DNA of 8,760 bases from Paludibacter sp. (GCA_024709185.1 JANJXE010000027.1:1-8760), one strand, 5' to 3'; counted from the stretch's first letter, positions 1 to 7,419 are shown. Notes: generated by a model from the letters alone, not told the origin. Made by a program: numbers and translations.

Positions 1-1625
1 TAAACAATGGAGGAACTGCAGTTTTCTCATTGGCAAACGGTTATAACCTGAATGAGAATAAGGTCAGGTATTTCTCTACTGTTATAAGGAAATCGGCTGA
101 TGGGGAATTTGTACTTTCCCTTACAGATAATTCAGATAAGGTCTTGGCCAGTGTTATAATCGATCAGTATAATCAGTTGCAGACAGGATTTGGTGCAAAT
201 AAACTGTATTATTCGTCAACTGTAAGCGCTGAACCTACCGGACGCAAGCCAATGTTTATTAAAAATGATGAAACTGCATTATTAGTAGTTAGAATTGAAA
301 CCAGTACCACTGGCGATGACGTTCTCAGCGTCGCCGTACTCCCTGTAATGGATAATATACAATCTCCGTTCTTCTATCCAAATATCGAAGGAGAATATGG
401 ACACACCAGTCTGAATAATCAATGGGATTTGAATTATCGCTATGAAGCTGGAACCGGCGTTATCTCCAAAATTAAGATGCAGGGCAATCGTGCAAAATCA
501 TCTGTTCAGAAATTCTTAACAGGAACAAGTTTCTACAGCGTTGTACCCAAAGAAAGTTTTGCAACTTTTGTACCGAAAGTGTTTTATGTTTCACAGGGGA
601 CACAGGTGAATATGCAGGTTGAGCTAAAGGGAATTGCCCCATGGACACTGACGTATACAGATGGAAATCAAAACTATACCATCAATAACATTACTACTAA
701 TTTGATTGAAATCCCTGTTGCTCCAATGAGGACAACACGGTATACTCTAACCCGTGTGGTTGACGGAAATGGAGTTCAGGGGATCGTTTTAGGTGATCAG
801 CTTGTTAAGGTGAAATCGGATCGTGCTATGATGATCTATCCTTTATATGATTCGTATATTGATGACAAATGGACCGAAAGTTTTTATCAAAACAACCCTA
901 CAGGTATTATCAAAACAGCCGGATCGGCACGTGAAGCTTTCTTCCGGTATGATATTTCTGAATTTGGAAGAAATGACTCCATCGATTTTGGGTCGTTTAG
1001 CATATTCTTTATTAGTAACGACAGAGGTGTTCCTGTTGAGTTGAGTCTGTATGCAATTGAAGATGGACTGCCCGCAGATATTAATGAACTTCGCTGGGCA
1101 ACTAAACCCGAAGAAGGCAATTATAAATTCTTAAGTGCCATTGAAGTTCCGAATCCTGGATTTACAGGTGTACGTGCTGTGTGGGATGTTTCAAGTCACA
1201 TCAACAAAAAATTACGCTCAGGAGCGGGTAGGGCCGATTTTGCTGTCAAATGTACCGGTGGATCTTCCTCCGCATTGCTCACATGGCGCCAGTATGTGCC
1301 TGAGTCGCCTGAATTTGAAGCCCAGTATCCTTCGTTGGAATTAGATCCGTTTGTTGCTACAGGACTAAAATCCATCTTTGGTACTGGTTCGAATAGTCAA
1401 CTGCTTAAAGTCTATCCAAATCCGGTTACCGATGGTTCGTTCTTTGTCGATGTGCCTGAAAATGAAGAACTAACTCTTGAAATGTATAACCTGGCAGGTG
1501 TATTGGTTCATCAGCAAAGTATTGTTAATCGTAGAATTACCCTTACCGGTATCGAAAAAGGTACTTATCTGATTCGGGTAAATTCCGGAAATGGTACTTA
1601 TCACGGGAAAGTAATGATTCAATAA
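1..1625 (+). CDS. T9SS-exported surface protein with CBM96/DNRLRE module, 5' truncated
   Basis: The frame is open back to the window edge (in frame from base 3), so the true start lies upstream; the TTG at 30 is only an internal codon. Numbering from that TTG, residues 1-172 form a beta-rich stretch that may be a concanavalin-like (LamG-type) domain. Residues 181-262 look like an Ig-like repeat of the 'PWTLTYTDG...TTRYTLT' kind common in Bacteroidota surface proteins. Residues 268-440 resemble the CBM96/DNRLRE fold (opens with Y-D-S-Y-I, then an R-x-A-F-F-R-Y-D-I block, later D-V-S-S-H-I). Residues 458-531 are a canonical T9SS type A sorting domain, with YPNP, an 'EMYNLAG' block and 'GTYLIRV'. 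The protein is therefore expected to cross the outer membrane and be anchored or released at the surface. No catalytic motif is visible, so it is either a glycan-binding accessory protein or the C-terminal half of a larger enzyme. A terminator follows. The module calls are by pattern recognition; the sorting domain is the firmest. Confidence 0.82.
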   Translation, partial: NNGGTAVFSLANGYNLNENKVRYFSTVIRKSADGEFVLSLTDNSDKVLASVIIDQYNQLQTGFGANKLYYSSTVSAEPTGRKPMFIKNDETALLVVRIETSTTGDDVLSVAVLPVMDNIQSPFFYPNIEGEYGHTSLNNQWDLNYRYEAGTGVISKIKMQGNRAKSSVQKFLTGTSFYSVVPKESFATFVPKVFYVSQGTQVNMQVELKGIAPWTLTYTDGNQNYTINNITTNLIEIPVAPMRTTRYTLTRVVDGNGVQGIVLGDQLVKVKSDRAMMIYPLYDSYIDDKWTESFYQNNPTGIIKTAGSAREAFFRYDISEFGRNDSIDFGSFSIFFISNDRGVPVELSLYAIEDGLPADINELRWATKPEEGNYKFLSAIEVPNPGFTGVRAVWDVSSHINKKLRSGAGRADFAVKCTGGSSSALLTWRQYVPESPEFEAQYPSLELDPFVATGLKSIFGTGSNSQLLKVYPNPVTDGSFFVDVPENEELTLEMYNLAGVLVHQQSIVNRRITLTGIEKGTYLIRVNSGNGTYHGKVMIQ

Positions 1626-1661
1626 ACTGTTATGCGAATTAGCTGTTAAAATAAAGCCTGT

Positions 1662-1704
1662 TTTGCACTCTTCCATTTTCAGGAGGAGTGCAAACTGGTT
1701 TTTT
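1662..1704 (+). terminator. Intrinsic terminator after the truncated surface-protein gene
   Basis: A 13-bp stem pairs 1662-1674 with 1682-1694 (core GCACTC/GAGTGC, one T-G wobble), closes a 7-base loop, and is followed four bases later by six T at 1699-1704. This is a standard rho-independent layout for the plus strand. It lies 37 bases after the stop of the upstream gene and ends only 29 bases before the sulfatase ATG. Confidence 0.85.
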
Positions 1705-1733
1705 CAGTCATCCTTTTCCACTTCTATTGCCTT

Positions 1734-3143
1734 ATGAATAAACCTGTTTCATCGGTTTTCAGTACAGCTATTTGTATGGCTCCTTTTCAGTTTAGTGATG
1801 CTCAGCAAAAACTACCCAATGTGGTGTTTATTATGGCCGATGATATGGGTATTGGCGATGCCGGGTGCTATGGCCAGAAGATTATCAAAACGCCCAATAT
1901 TGATAAACTGGCTGCCTCGGGGGTACAGTTTATGCAGCATTACAGCGGATCTACCGTTAGTGCTCCTTCCCGCTGTGCCATGCTGACAGGTAAACATACC
2001 GGCCATGCCTACGTAAGAGGGAATAAGACAGTGGTAAGTGAATCCGGAACGTTTGACCTGGCCATCCCTGCCAGCGAAGTTACCGTTGCCGAACTTTTCA
2101 AACAGAAAGGCTATGCGACTGCATGCGTGGGAAAATGGGGACTGGGTGGACCTCAAACAGAAGGAAGTCCGGTGAAGCAGGGATTTGATTACTTTTTTGG
2201 TTATTTGGGTCAGGCAGCTGCACACCGTTATTATCCTGAGTTTTTGTTTGAAAACGAGGACAAATATCCGTTGAATGGACAATACAGTCACTACCTTATT
2301 GTCGAAAAAGGACTTGAGTTTATCAAGGAAAATGCCGGTAAGCCCTTTTTTGCTTATTTTGCAATTACTCCGCCTCATGCCGATTTGGATATTCCTGACT
2401 TAGGTGTATATAATCAAAAATTTCCCGAAACTCCATACTTCAACCCAGTTGACTCTTCAAAAGTATCAAGCTCTTTCAAAGGATACAAAACACAACTACA
2501 GCCTAAGGCTGCGTATGCTGCGATGGTCTCGGAGGTGGATCGTACTGTGGGACAGGTTGTGGCTTTGTTGAAAGAAAAGGGAATCCTCGATAATACAATC
2601 ATCATTTTTACGTCCGATAATGGAGTTCACAATGTGGGTGGTAATGATCCGGATTTTTTTGACAGCAACGGTCCTTTCCGCGGTATTAAACGTGATTTGT
2701 ATGAAGGAGGCATTCATACACCTTTCATCGTGTCGTGGAAAGATAAAATACCGGAATCCCGTTACAGCTATCATGTTTCCACCTTTTGGGATTTTCTGCC
2801 TACCGTTGCTGAGTTGATTGGGGTAAAGAATCCGGCAGGAATTAATGGGATCTCCTATTTGCCGGAATTACTCGGGAATTTCAAAAAGCAAAAACAGCAC
2901 ACTTACATTTACCACGAATTTCATGAACTGGGCGGCAAGCAATCGCTTATTCGTTCCGATGGATGGAAGTTAATCCGGTTGCAGGTGAATAATCCGAAGA
3001 AGCTAACCGAAGAACTGTATAATATCTACAACGATCCTTCTGAAACCGCTAATGTGATTAAACAGTATCCTGCTATTGCTCAAGACTTAAGAGTTGCAAT
3101 GAAAAAGGAACGTCTAAGCAGTGAACATTTTGAATTTAAGTAA
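1734..3143 (+). CDS. Exported S1-family sulfatase, serine type
   Basis: A 469-residue sulfatase of normal length, predicted to remove sulfate esters from a carbohydrate in the periplasm. A short, weakly hydrophobic signal peptide (about residues 1-23, cleavage near SDAQ) precedes the alkaline-phosphatase-like fold. Visible active-site parts: D36 and D37 (metal), the signature S76-A-P-S-R80 with downstream LTGK (85-87), K134 in GKWGLG, H215 in PPHAD, D295-N296 (metal) and H299, then the R316/K319/R320 and EGGIHTP (324-330) block. The modified residue is Ser76, so formylglycine formation should need a radical-SAM anaerobic sulfatase-maturing enzyme, which is not in the window. The GKWGLG and TGHAYVRGN motifs recall Bacteroidota sulfatases of the S1_16 type (galactose-4-sulfatases among them), but the subfamily is a guess. 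ATG 1734 is the natural start. The frame stays open and hydrophobic upstream without another ATG in the gap. No sorting domain and no lipobox are visible. The GH97 gene starts 10 bases after the stop, so the two are likely co-transcribed. Confidence 0.92.
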   Translation: MNKPVSSVFSTAICMAPFQFSDAQQKLPNVVFIMADDMGIGDAGCYGQKIIKTPNIDKLAASGVQFMQHYSGSTVSAPSRCAMLTGKHTGHAYVRGNKTVVSESGTFDLAIPASEVTVAELFKQKGYATACVGKWGLGGPQTEGSPVKQGFDYFFGYLGQAAAHRYYPEFLFENEDKYPLNGQYSHYLIVEKGLEFIKENAGKPFFAYFAITPPHADLDIPDLGVYNQKFPETPYFNPVDSSKVSSSFKGYKTQLQPKAAYAAMVSEVDRTVGQVVALLKEKGILDNTIIIFTSDNGVHNVGGNDPDFFDSNGPFRGIKRDLYEGGIHTPFIVSWKDKIPESRYSYHVSTFWDFLPTVAELIGVKNPAGINGISYLPELLGNFKKQKQHTYIYHEFHELGGKQSLIRSDGWKLIRLQVNNPKKLTEELYNIYNDPSETANVIKQYPAIAQDLRVAMKKERLSSEHFEFK

Positions 3144-3153
3144 AAAACAACTA

Positions 3154-5079
3154 ATGAAAAAACCTTCCATCTTTTTTGTGTTGTACAGGCATCTTCTTTT
3201 TCACAGCATATCCTGCATGTTGTTACTGATTAGTATCCAGTCTTTTGCTGCTGGTCAAAAAGGAAAATACTACTCTCCACAAAAGTCAACCTATGTGGAA
3301 TGGGTGCGTGAAAACAACAAAACACTTCTCAAATCAACAATCAATGGAGTTGATTTTTTTTCAGAAACAGGTATTAACCTTGATGATAAAGACTATGTTT
3401 TCGAAGGTAAACTAAAAATGGAAATGCTTTCCAAATCCGGAGCTCTCCCTCTGATATACCGTTTTTCAGCAGCTAAATCGCCCGTCAAACTCGAAATTGC
3501 TTTGCTCGATAATGCAGTTGCTTTCCGGTATACCGCTGAAATAGGGAAGGGTATGCTGGTTAAATCGGAAGCCTCTTCCTTTTCTCTACCTGAAAAAAGC
3601 AAGGTGTATTATTTTGAACGTAAAAATCATTGGAAACTCCAGTCGTATGCCGGTACCTGGGAATCGTGCGGTGTGGAGGAACTTCCCCGCATTTCGGGAA
3701 GCAATCCGGTGCAGGGTCCTCCGTTGGTGTTGCAACTTCCTGACAAGCGTTTTGCTGTTGCAACCGAAGTGAATTTGCAGAATTACAGTGGTTTGCGTTG
3801 GAATGCAGGCACACCCTACCGTATTAAAGCCAATTTTACAGAAGGGGAAAAAGGGTTTATGCTGAGTACTGCTCTTTGTACCCCCTGGAGGGTCATGTTT
3901 GTTGCTGATAATCTGAACGAACTGGTAAATCAATCCGTGGTTCGTCAGCTTTCCCCGGCTCCGGATAAGGAATTATATTCCAACACCGATTATATCGTTC
4001 CGGGAAAATCGGTCTGGCGCTGGTTTAGTCGCGGTACGGGTAATCCGGAAGAAGAGCGACAGTTTGTCGATTATGCTCATCAATTAGGGTTCACCTATTC
4101 CATTATCGACGAAGGTTATACAAAATGGGAAGGTGATTATTGGCAACAGTTGAGAGTGTTGGCTGATTATGCTTATACTAAATCCGTTAAACTATTTCTC
4201 TGGAATCATTCGAGTACAATTTCCGACCCTTCAGACGATTACCATCAAATGCGGACCTGGCTCGATAAAGTGAAAGCAGCCGGCATGGCAGGCGTGAAAG
4301 TGGATTTTATGAACAGTGAGAGTAAGATTTTTATCGACTTTGATATTAAATTGCTGCAGGAATGTGCGAAACGCCAACTGGTGGTTAATTTTCACGGTTG
4401 TCAGAAGCCATCAGGAGAAGCCTACACCTATCCCAACGAACTTACCCGTGAAGGCATTCGGGGAATGGAATTGAATAAAATGGCAGAAGGCCCGATTCCG
4501 TCGTATCACAATGTTTTATTGCCATTTACCCGACTGGCAGTCGGTCATGGGGATTATACCCCGCTTTCGTTTGTGAATCCGGGTAATACAACCTTTGCAC
4601 ATCAGCTGGCAACCCTGGTTGCTTTTAATTCTCCGATGCAGGTCATCGCTGAGGATCCCCATGTTTTGCTGAATGAGAGAACAGTGACTCCTGCATTGGA
4701 TTTCATCAAATCTGTCCCAACAACCTGGGATGAAACGCTAGTGCTCCCGCAAACTGAATTGGGTAAAACAGCTGTTGTTGCACGTCGTAGCAGTAATGAT
4801 TGGTTTATTTATGCGTTGAATGGAACCAATGAAACCCGTGATGTGCGTATTGATTTATCTGCTATCGTTTCTGATTTTCCTCGCTTCGAAGCATCGTTAT
4901 TTGTTGATGATCTGAAGGCGGAAAAAGTGAAGATTGAGATGGAAACGCATCGTCCATCCCCCCTGAAACAGGATCCCGTTGTGCCCTTTATGAAAATTGT
5001 AAGAGCAGCGAAATCCCATTACGATATAACTCTGGCAGCTCACGGAGGTGCTGTGTTGTGGATCAGAAAAATAAAGTAA
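3154..5079 (+). CDS. GH97 family glycoside hydrolase, retaining (alpha-galactosidase-like) subgroup
   Basis: A 641-residue GH97 enzyme predicted to hydrolyse an alpha-linked sugar, most likely galactose, in the periplasm. A long signal peptide covers about residues 1-33 (basic MKK start, hydrophobic 19-32, cleavage near SFAAG); Cys21 precedes the hydrophobic core, so it is not a lipobox. Residues 36-280 form the N-terminal beta-sandwich, 285-520 the TIM barrel (SVWRWFSRG, then FTYSIIDEGYTKW), and the rest a C-terminal beta domain. The barrel has G-VKVDFMN with Asp384, where retaining members carry the nucleophile and SusB has Gly. Glu433 and Glu439 in REGIRGMEL match SusB Glu526 and acid Glu532, while the SusB base Glu508 is Gly415 here (NFHG). 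This places it with retaining BT1871-like enzymes rather than SusB-like alpha-glucosidases. ATG 3154, 10 bases after the sulfatase stop, is preferred over GTG 3121, which would overlap the sulfatase and add 11 residues before a normal signal peptide. Beta-L-arabinopyranosidase or another specificity remains possible. Confidence 0.92.
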   Translation: MKKPSIFFVLYRHLLFHSISCMLLLISIQSFAAGQKGKYYSPQKSTYVEWVRENNKTLLKSTINGVDFFSETGINLDDKDYVFEGKLKMEMLSKSGALPLIYRFSAAKSPVKLEIALLDNAVAFRYTAEIGKGMLVKSEASSFSLPEKSKVYYFERKNHWKLQSYAGTWESCGVEELPRISGSNPVQGPPLVLQLPDKRFAVATEVNLQNYSGLRWNAGTPYRIKANFTEGEKGFMLSTALCTPWRVMFVADNLNELVNQSVVRQLSPAPDKELYSNTDYIVPGKSVWRWFSRGTGNPEEERQFVDYAHQLGFTYSIIDEGYTKWEGDYWQQLRVLADYAYTKSVKLFLWNHSSTISDPSDDYHQMRTWLDKVKAAGMAGVKVDFMNSESKIFIDFDIKLLQECAKRQLVVNFHGCQKPSGEAYTYPNELTREGIRGMELNKMAEGPIPSYHNVLLPFTRLAVGHGDYTPLSFVNPGNTTFAHQLATLVAFNSPMQVIAEDPHVLLNERTVTPALDFIKSVPTTWDETLVLPQTELGKTAVVARRSSNDWFIYALNGTNETRDVRIDLSAIVSDFPRFEASLFVDDLKAEKVKIEMETHRPSPLKQDPVVPFMKIVRAAKSHYDITLAAHGGAVLWIRKIK

Positions 5080-5142
5080 TGCTGTAAAAAACGCAAATTG
5101 CAAAACAAACCCGACTTTCCAAATCATTTGATTTGTAAAATC

Positions 5143-7356
5143 ATGAACAAAACCACCTTTTCCCTAATCGTTTTATTGGTTAGCTGTGCATTGTGTACCT
5201 CCCTTTGGGCTCAACGTTATACTCCGGTCGTAGATACCTATATTGCACAAAATACTTCAACTACTTCGTATGGTACAAGTTCAACTTTACTTGTAAGAAC
5301 TTCTGCAAGCTTTAATCGGGTTGCATTTCTGGAGTTTAATATTGGTGATTTTAGTCAGCAGATTACAAATGCAGAATTGAGTTTGTATCTAAGCGCTGTA
5401 ACAAATGCAGGGACAGAAATAGTAGATGTATTTGAAGTAACATCCGGAACCATTACCAACACTATCACCTGGTCGGGATTTAATACTGCATACACGTTAG
5501 CTGAATCTTACATTACTTCTTTGGATATTGCAAGTTCTTACAGAGGATGGTGCAAATTTCAAATCAAAGATTTAGTGAATGCTGTAGCTGCTAAACCGGG
5601 TACGGATAAGAAAATTAAACTTGCTCTAAAAGCCAGAACTTCAGCTTTATTATTGACATTTCAGTCATCAGAATCCACAATACCAGATTATTCGCCATCT
5701 TTACTGTTGAATAATGATGCCGACACAATCGGTGTAAACGGTCCAACTACGATTATAATGCCTACACTTTTTTCCGACAATATGGTGCTCCAGCGCGATA
5801 AACCAATAAAAGTATGGGGTGAAGTGTTAGCTAACGAACCGGTCACAATTACTTTTGCTGGTCAGGATTTTACCACTCAATGCGATGCGAACGGGAAATT
5901 CGCGGTTTATTTACCAGCTCAGAATGTATCCTCAGAGATTTATACGATGAAAATTAAAGCGAATGCTGATTCAGTAATTTATTCAAATATAGTTATCGGT
6001 GATGTCTATTTATGTGGTGGACAATCGAATATGGCATTTAAAGTTACCTCCATAAAATCAGATCAACTGGCCAATGCCAAAGCTGATTCCAATTATCCGA
6101 ACCTTCGTCATTTTGAGGCGGCCAAAATTGTGAATGGAGGTGTTTTGACCGGTGATGTCGACAAGCCATGGATAGGCGCCAACTCAGAGCGGGTTCTCGA
6201 TTGGTCGGCGGTGGCATTTTTTGTTGGTCGTGATTTGCACAAACACCTTAATATCCCCATTGGACTGATCAATGTAAGTCATGGTGGTACGCCTTCCGAT
6301 GCGTTTATTTCTCCGGAAGCGTATGCGAGCGACCCTGTTTTGAATGCAGCAAAACGTCCGGATGGAACAGGGGTTGGTTATTATTACCAAACACCTTCAT
6401 CCATATACAACGCAAAGGTTTCCAGAATGGTTGGATATCCCATAAAGGCGGTGCTTTGGTATCAGGCCGAAGCAAATGCAGTATACTGGACAAATTTCAA
6501 AACTATTTTTAAAGGTTTACTGAAAGATTGGCGTACAAAATGGAATGAACCTGCTTTACCCTGGATATTTGTTCAGTTACCAACTTACGAACCAACCAAT
6601 GATCCCACATTTATGACATGGGCAGAAACCCGCGACATTCAGCTTCAGGTTTGGAAAGAAGATCCGAATACAGGTATGGCAGTAACAATGGACTTGGGCA
6701 ATCCAAATGATATTCATCCAACGGATAAATACAATGTTGCTAAACGCATGCTCCCTATCGTGAAGGCTATGGTGTATGGCGAAAATGTTATACACAAATC
6801 ACCTGTTTATAAATCGCATAGAGTCGTTGGTTCCGAAGTATTTGTAACTTTTGAGAATACAGGAAATGGTTTGAAGTCGGTAAAAGAAATCTCAGAATTT
6901 GAAATTGCAGGGGCCGATAAGGTGTACAAACCAGCGGTTGCTGAGCTTCTGCCGGATAATAAAATTAAGCTTTCCAACGCAACGATACCCAATCCAATTT
7001 ACGTTCGGTATGCGTTCAGGAACAATTCAACGATTTCAATATTCACTTCAGATGAATTTCCTCTCCCGTTATCACCATTTAGATCTGATGTACCTGAAGA
7101 AATCCTCAGTGGGTTAAAAAAAAACATTTCTGAAAGGCTTGCCGAATTGTATATGGAAAATCATCAACTTTACCTGATAAGCAATCTGAATGAAGGTTTG
7201 AAAGTAACTCTTTATTCTATGCAGGGCAAAATGATGCATCATCAATTTTTACAAGCATCCGAATCACTTCAGTTAAGCAATTTAATGCAGCGGGGATTGT
7301 ATCTTTTAAAAGTAAGTGATAGAAATACAGAACAGGTGTTAAAGATTCAATTGTAG
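5143..7356 (+). CDS. T9SS-exported carbohydrate acetylesterase: CBM96-like module + sialate-O-acetylesterase-like domain + sorting domain
   Basis: A 737-residue modular protein predicted to remove O-acetyl groups from a glycan at the cell surface. Residues 1-24 are a signal peptide (cleavage near SLWAQ); LVSC at 12-15 resembles a lipobox but leaves only a short hydrophobic core before it. Residues 25-192 are a CBM96/DNRLRE-like module (VVDTYIAQ, then NRVAFLEFNI). Residues 205-648 match the sialate-O-acetylesterase/SASA family: FSDNMVLQR entry, GQSNM with nucleophile Ser295, SHGGTPSDAF (379-388), WYQAEAN (439-445) and D523-I-H525-P for the catalytic Asp/His. WYQAEAN has Ala where the usual motif has Gly. 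Residues 661-737 resemble a T9SS type A sorting domain (VTLYSMQGK, RGLYLLKV, ending VLKIQL) but lack the YPNP opening. ATG 5143 is chosen over in-frame TTG 5098 because it gives a clean signal peptide. It starts 63 bases after the GH97 stop, same strand, probably the same operon. The true substrate need not be sialic acid; related plant-polysaccharide acetylesterases exist. A nine-A run sits at the junction before the sorting domain. Confidence 0.88.
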   Translation: MNKTTFSLIVLLVSCALCTSLWAQRYTPVVDTYIAQNTSTTSYGTSSTLLVRTSASFNRVAFLEFNIGDFSQQITNAELSLYLSAVTNAGTEIVDVFEVTSGTITNTITWSGFNTAYTLAESYITSLDIASSYRGWCKFQIKDLVNAVAAKPGTDKKIKLALKARTSALLLTFQSSESTIPDYSPSLLLNNDADTIGVNGPTTIIMPTLFSDNMVLQRDKPIKVWGEVLANEPVTITFAGQDFTTQCDANGKFAVYLPAQNVSSEIYTMKIKANADSVIYSNIVIGDVYLCGGQSNMAFKVTSIKSDQLANAKADSNYPNLRHFEAAKIVNGGVLTGDVDKPWIGANSERVLDWSAVAFFVGRDLHKHLNIPIGLINVSHGGTPSDAFISPEAYASDPVLNAAKRPDGTGVGYYYQTPSSIYNAKVSRMVGYPIKAVLWYQAEANAVYWTNFKTIFKGLLKDWRTKWNEPALPWIFVQLPTYEPTNDPTFMTWAETRDIQLQVWKEDPNTGMAVTMDLGNPNDIHPTDKYNVAKRMLPIVKAMVYGENVIHKSPVYKSHRVVGSEVFVTFENTGNGLKSVKEISEFEIAGADKVYKPAVAELLPDNKIKLSNATIPNPIYVRYAFRNNSTISIFTSDEFPLPLSPFRSDVPEEILSGLKKNISERLAELYMENHQLYLISNLNEGLKVTLYSMQGKMMHHQFLQASESLQLSNLMQRGLYLLKVSDRNTEQVLKIQL
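7116..7124 (+). other. Nine-A homopolymer containing a slippery heptamer (A AAA AAC)
   Basis: Nine consecutive A lie inside the acetylesterase gene, at codons 658-661, between the esterase domain and the sorting domain. In the reading frame the end of the run is A AAA AAC, the X XXY YYZ form of a -1 slippery site. A -1 slip adds two residues (His-Phe) and meets TGA at 7131. Loss of one A also meets a stop within about 20 codons. Either outcome keeps the esterase and loses the sorting domain. No strong stem-loop was seen just downstream, so active frameshifting is unproven. Confidence 0.45.
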
Positions 7357-7419
7357 GCCCCGGTTAATTATTACCCGAATAAAGAGCTTTCTTAAATGAG
7401 GTGGAGTACTAATTGATTT
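7357..7419. other. Convergent intergenic gap without a clear terminator
   Basis: This 63-base gap lies between the stop of the acetylesterase gene and the stop of the opposing lipoprotein gene. Only weak hairpins are visible: an imperfect CGGTTAAT/ATTACCCG pair around 7361-7377 with almost no loop, and AAAG-AG-CTTT near 7381-7390. Neither is followed by a convincing T run on either strand. Confidence 0.5.

Noticed and set aside
1812..2378. Long antisense open frame opposite the sulfatase gene
   Set aside because: Its protein has no recognisable domain or signal and it lies entirely opposite a well-supported gene; shadow frame.
3121..3153. GTG start of the GH97 gene overlapping the sulfatase end
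   Set aside because: It would place 11 polar residues before a good signal peptide; ATG 3154 just after the sulfatase stop fits better.
3354..3361. T8 run in the GH97 gene as a phase-variation tract
   Set aside because: It encodes Phe-Phe near the N-terminus, a slip would only destroy the enzyme, and short T runs are common in such AT-rich genes.
5097..5130. Possible promoter before the acetylesterase (ATTG, then ATCATTTG)
   Set aside because: Two mismatches in the invariant TA of the -7 box, an imperfect -33 box and a 22-base spacer; not better than chance in AT-rich DNA.
5098..5142. TTG start of the acetylesterase gene
   Set aside because: The added residues include Pro/Asp/His and spoil the signal peptide; ATG 5143 gives a standard one.
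5175..5190. Lipobox LVSC in the acetylesterase signal peptide
   Set aside because: The hydrophobic stretch continues beyond the Cys to a better cleavage site at WAQ, and a T9SS sorting domain is expected with ordinary signal peptidase I cleavage.
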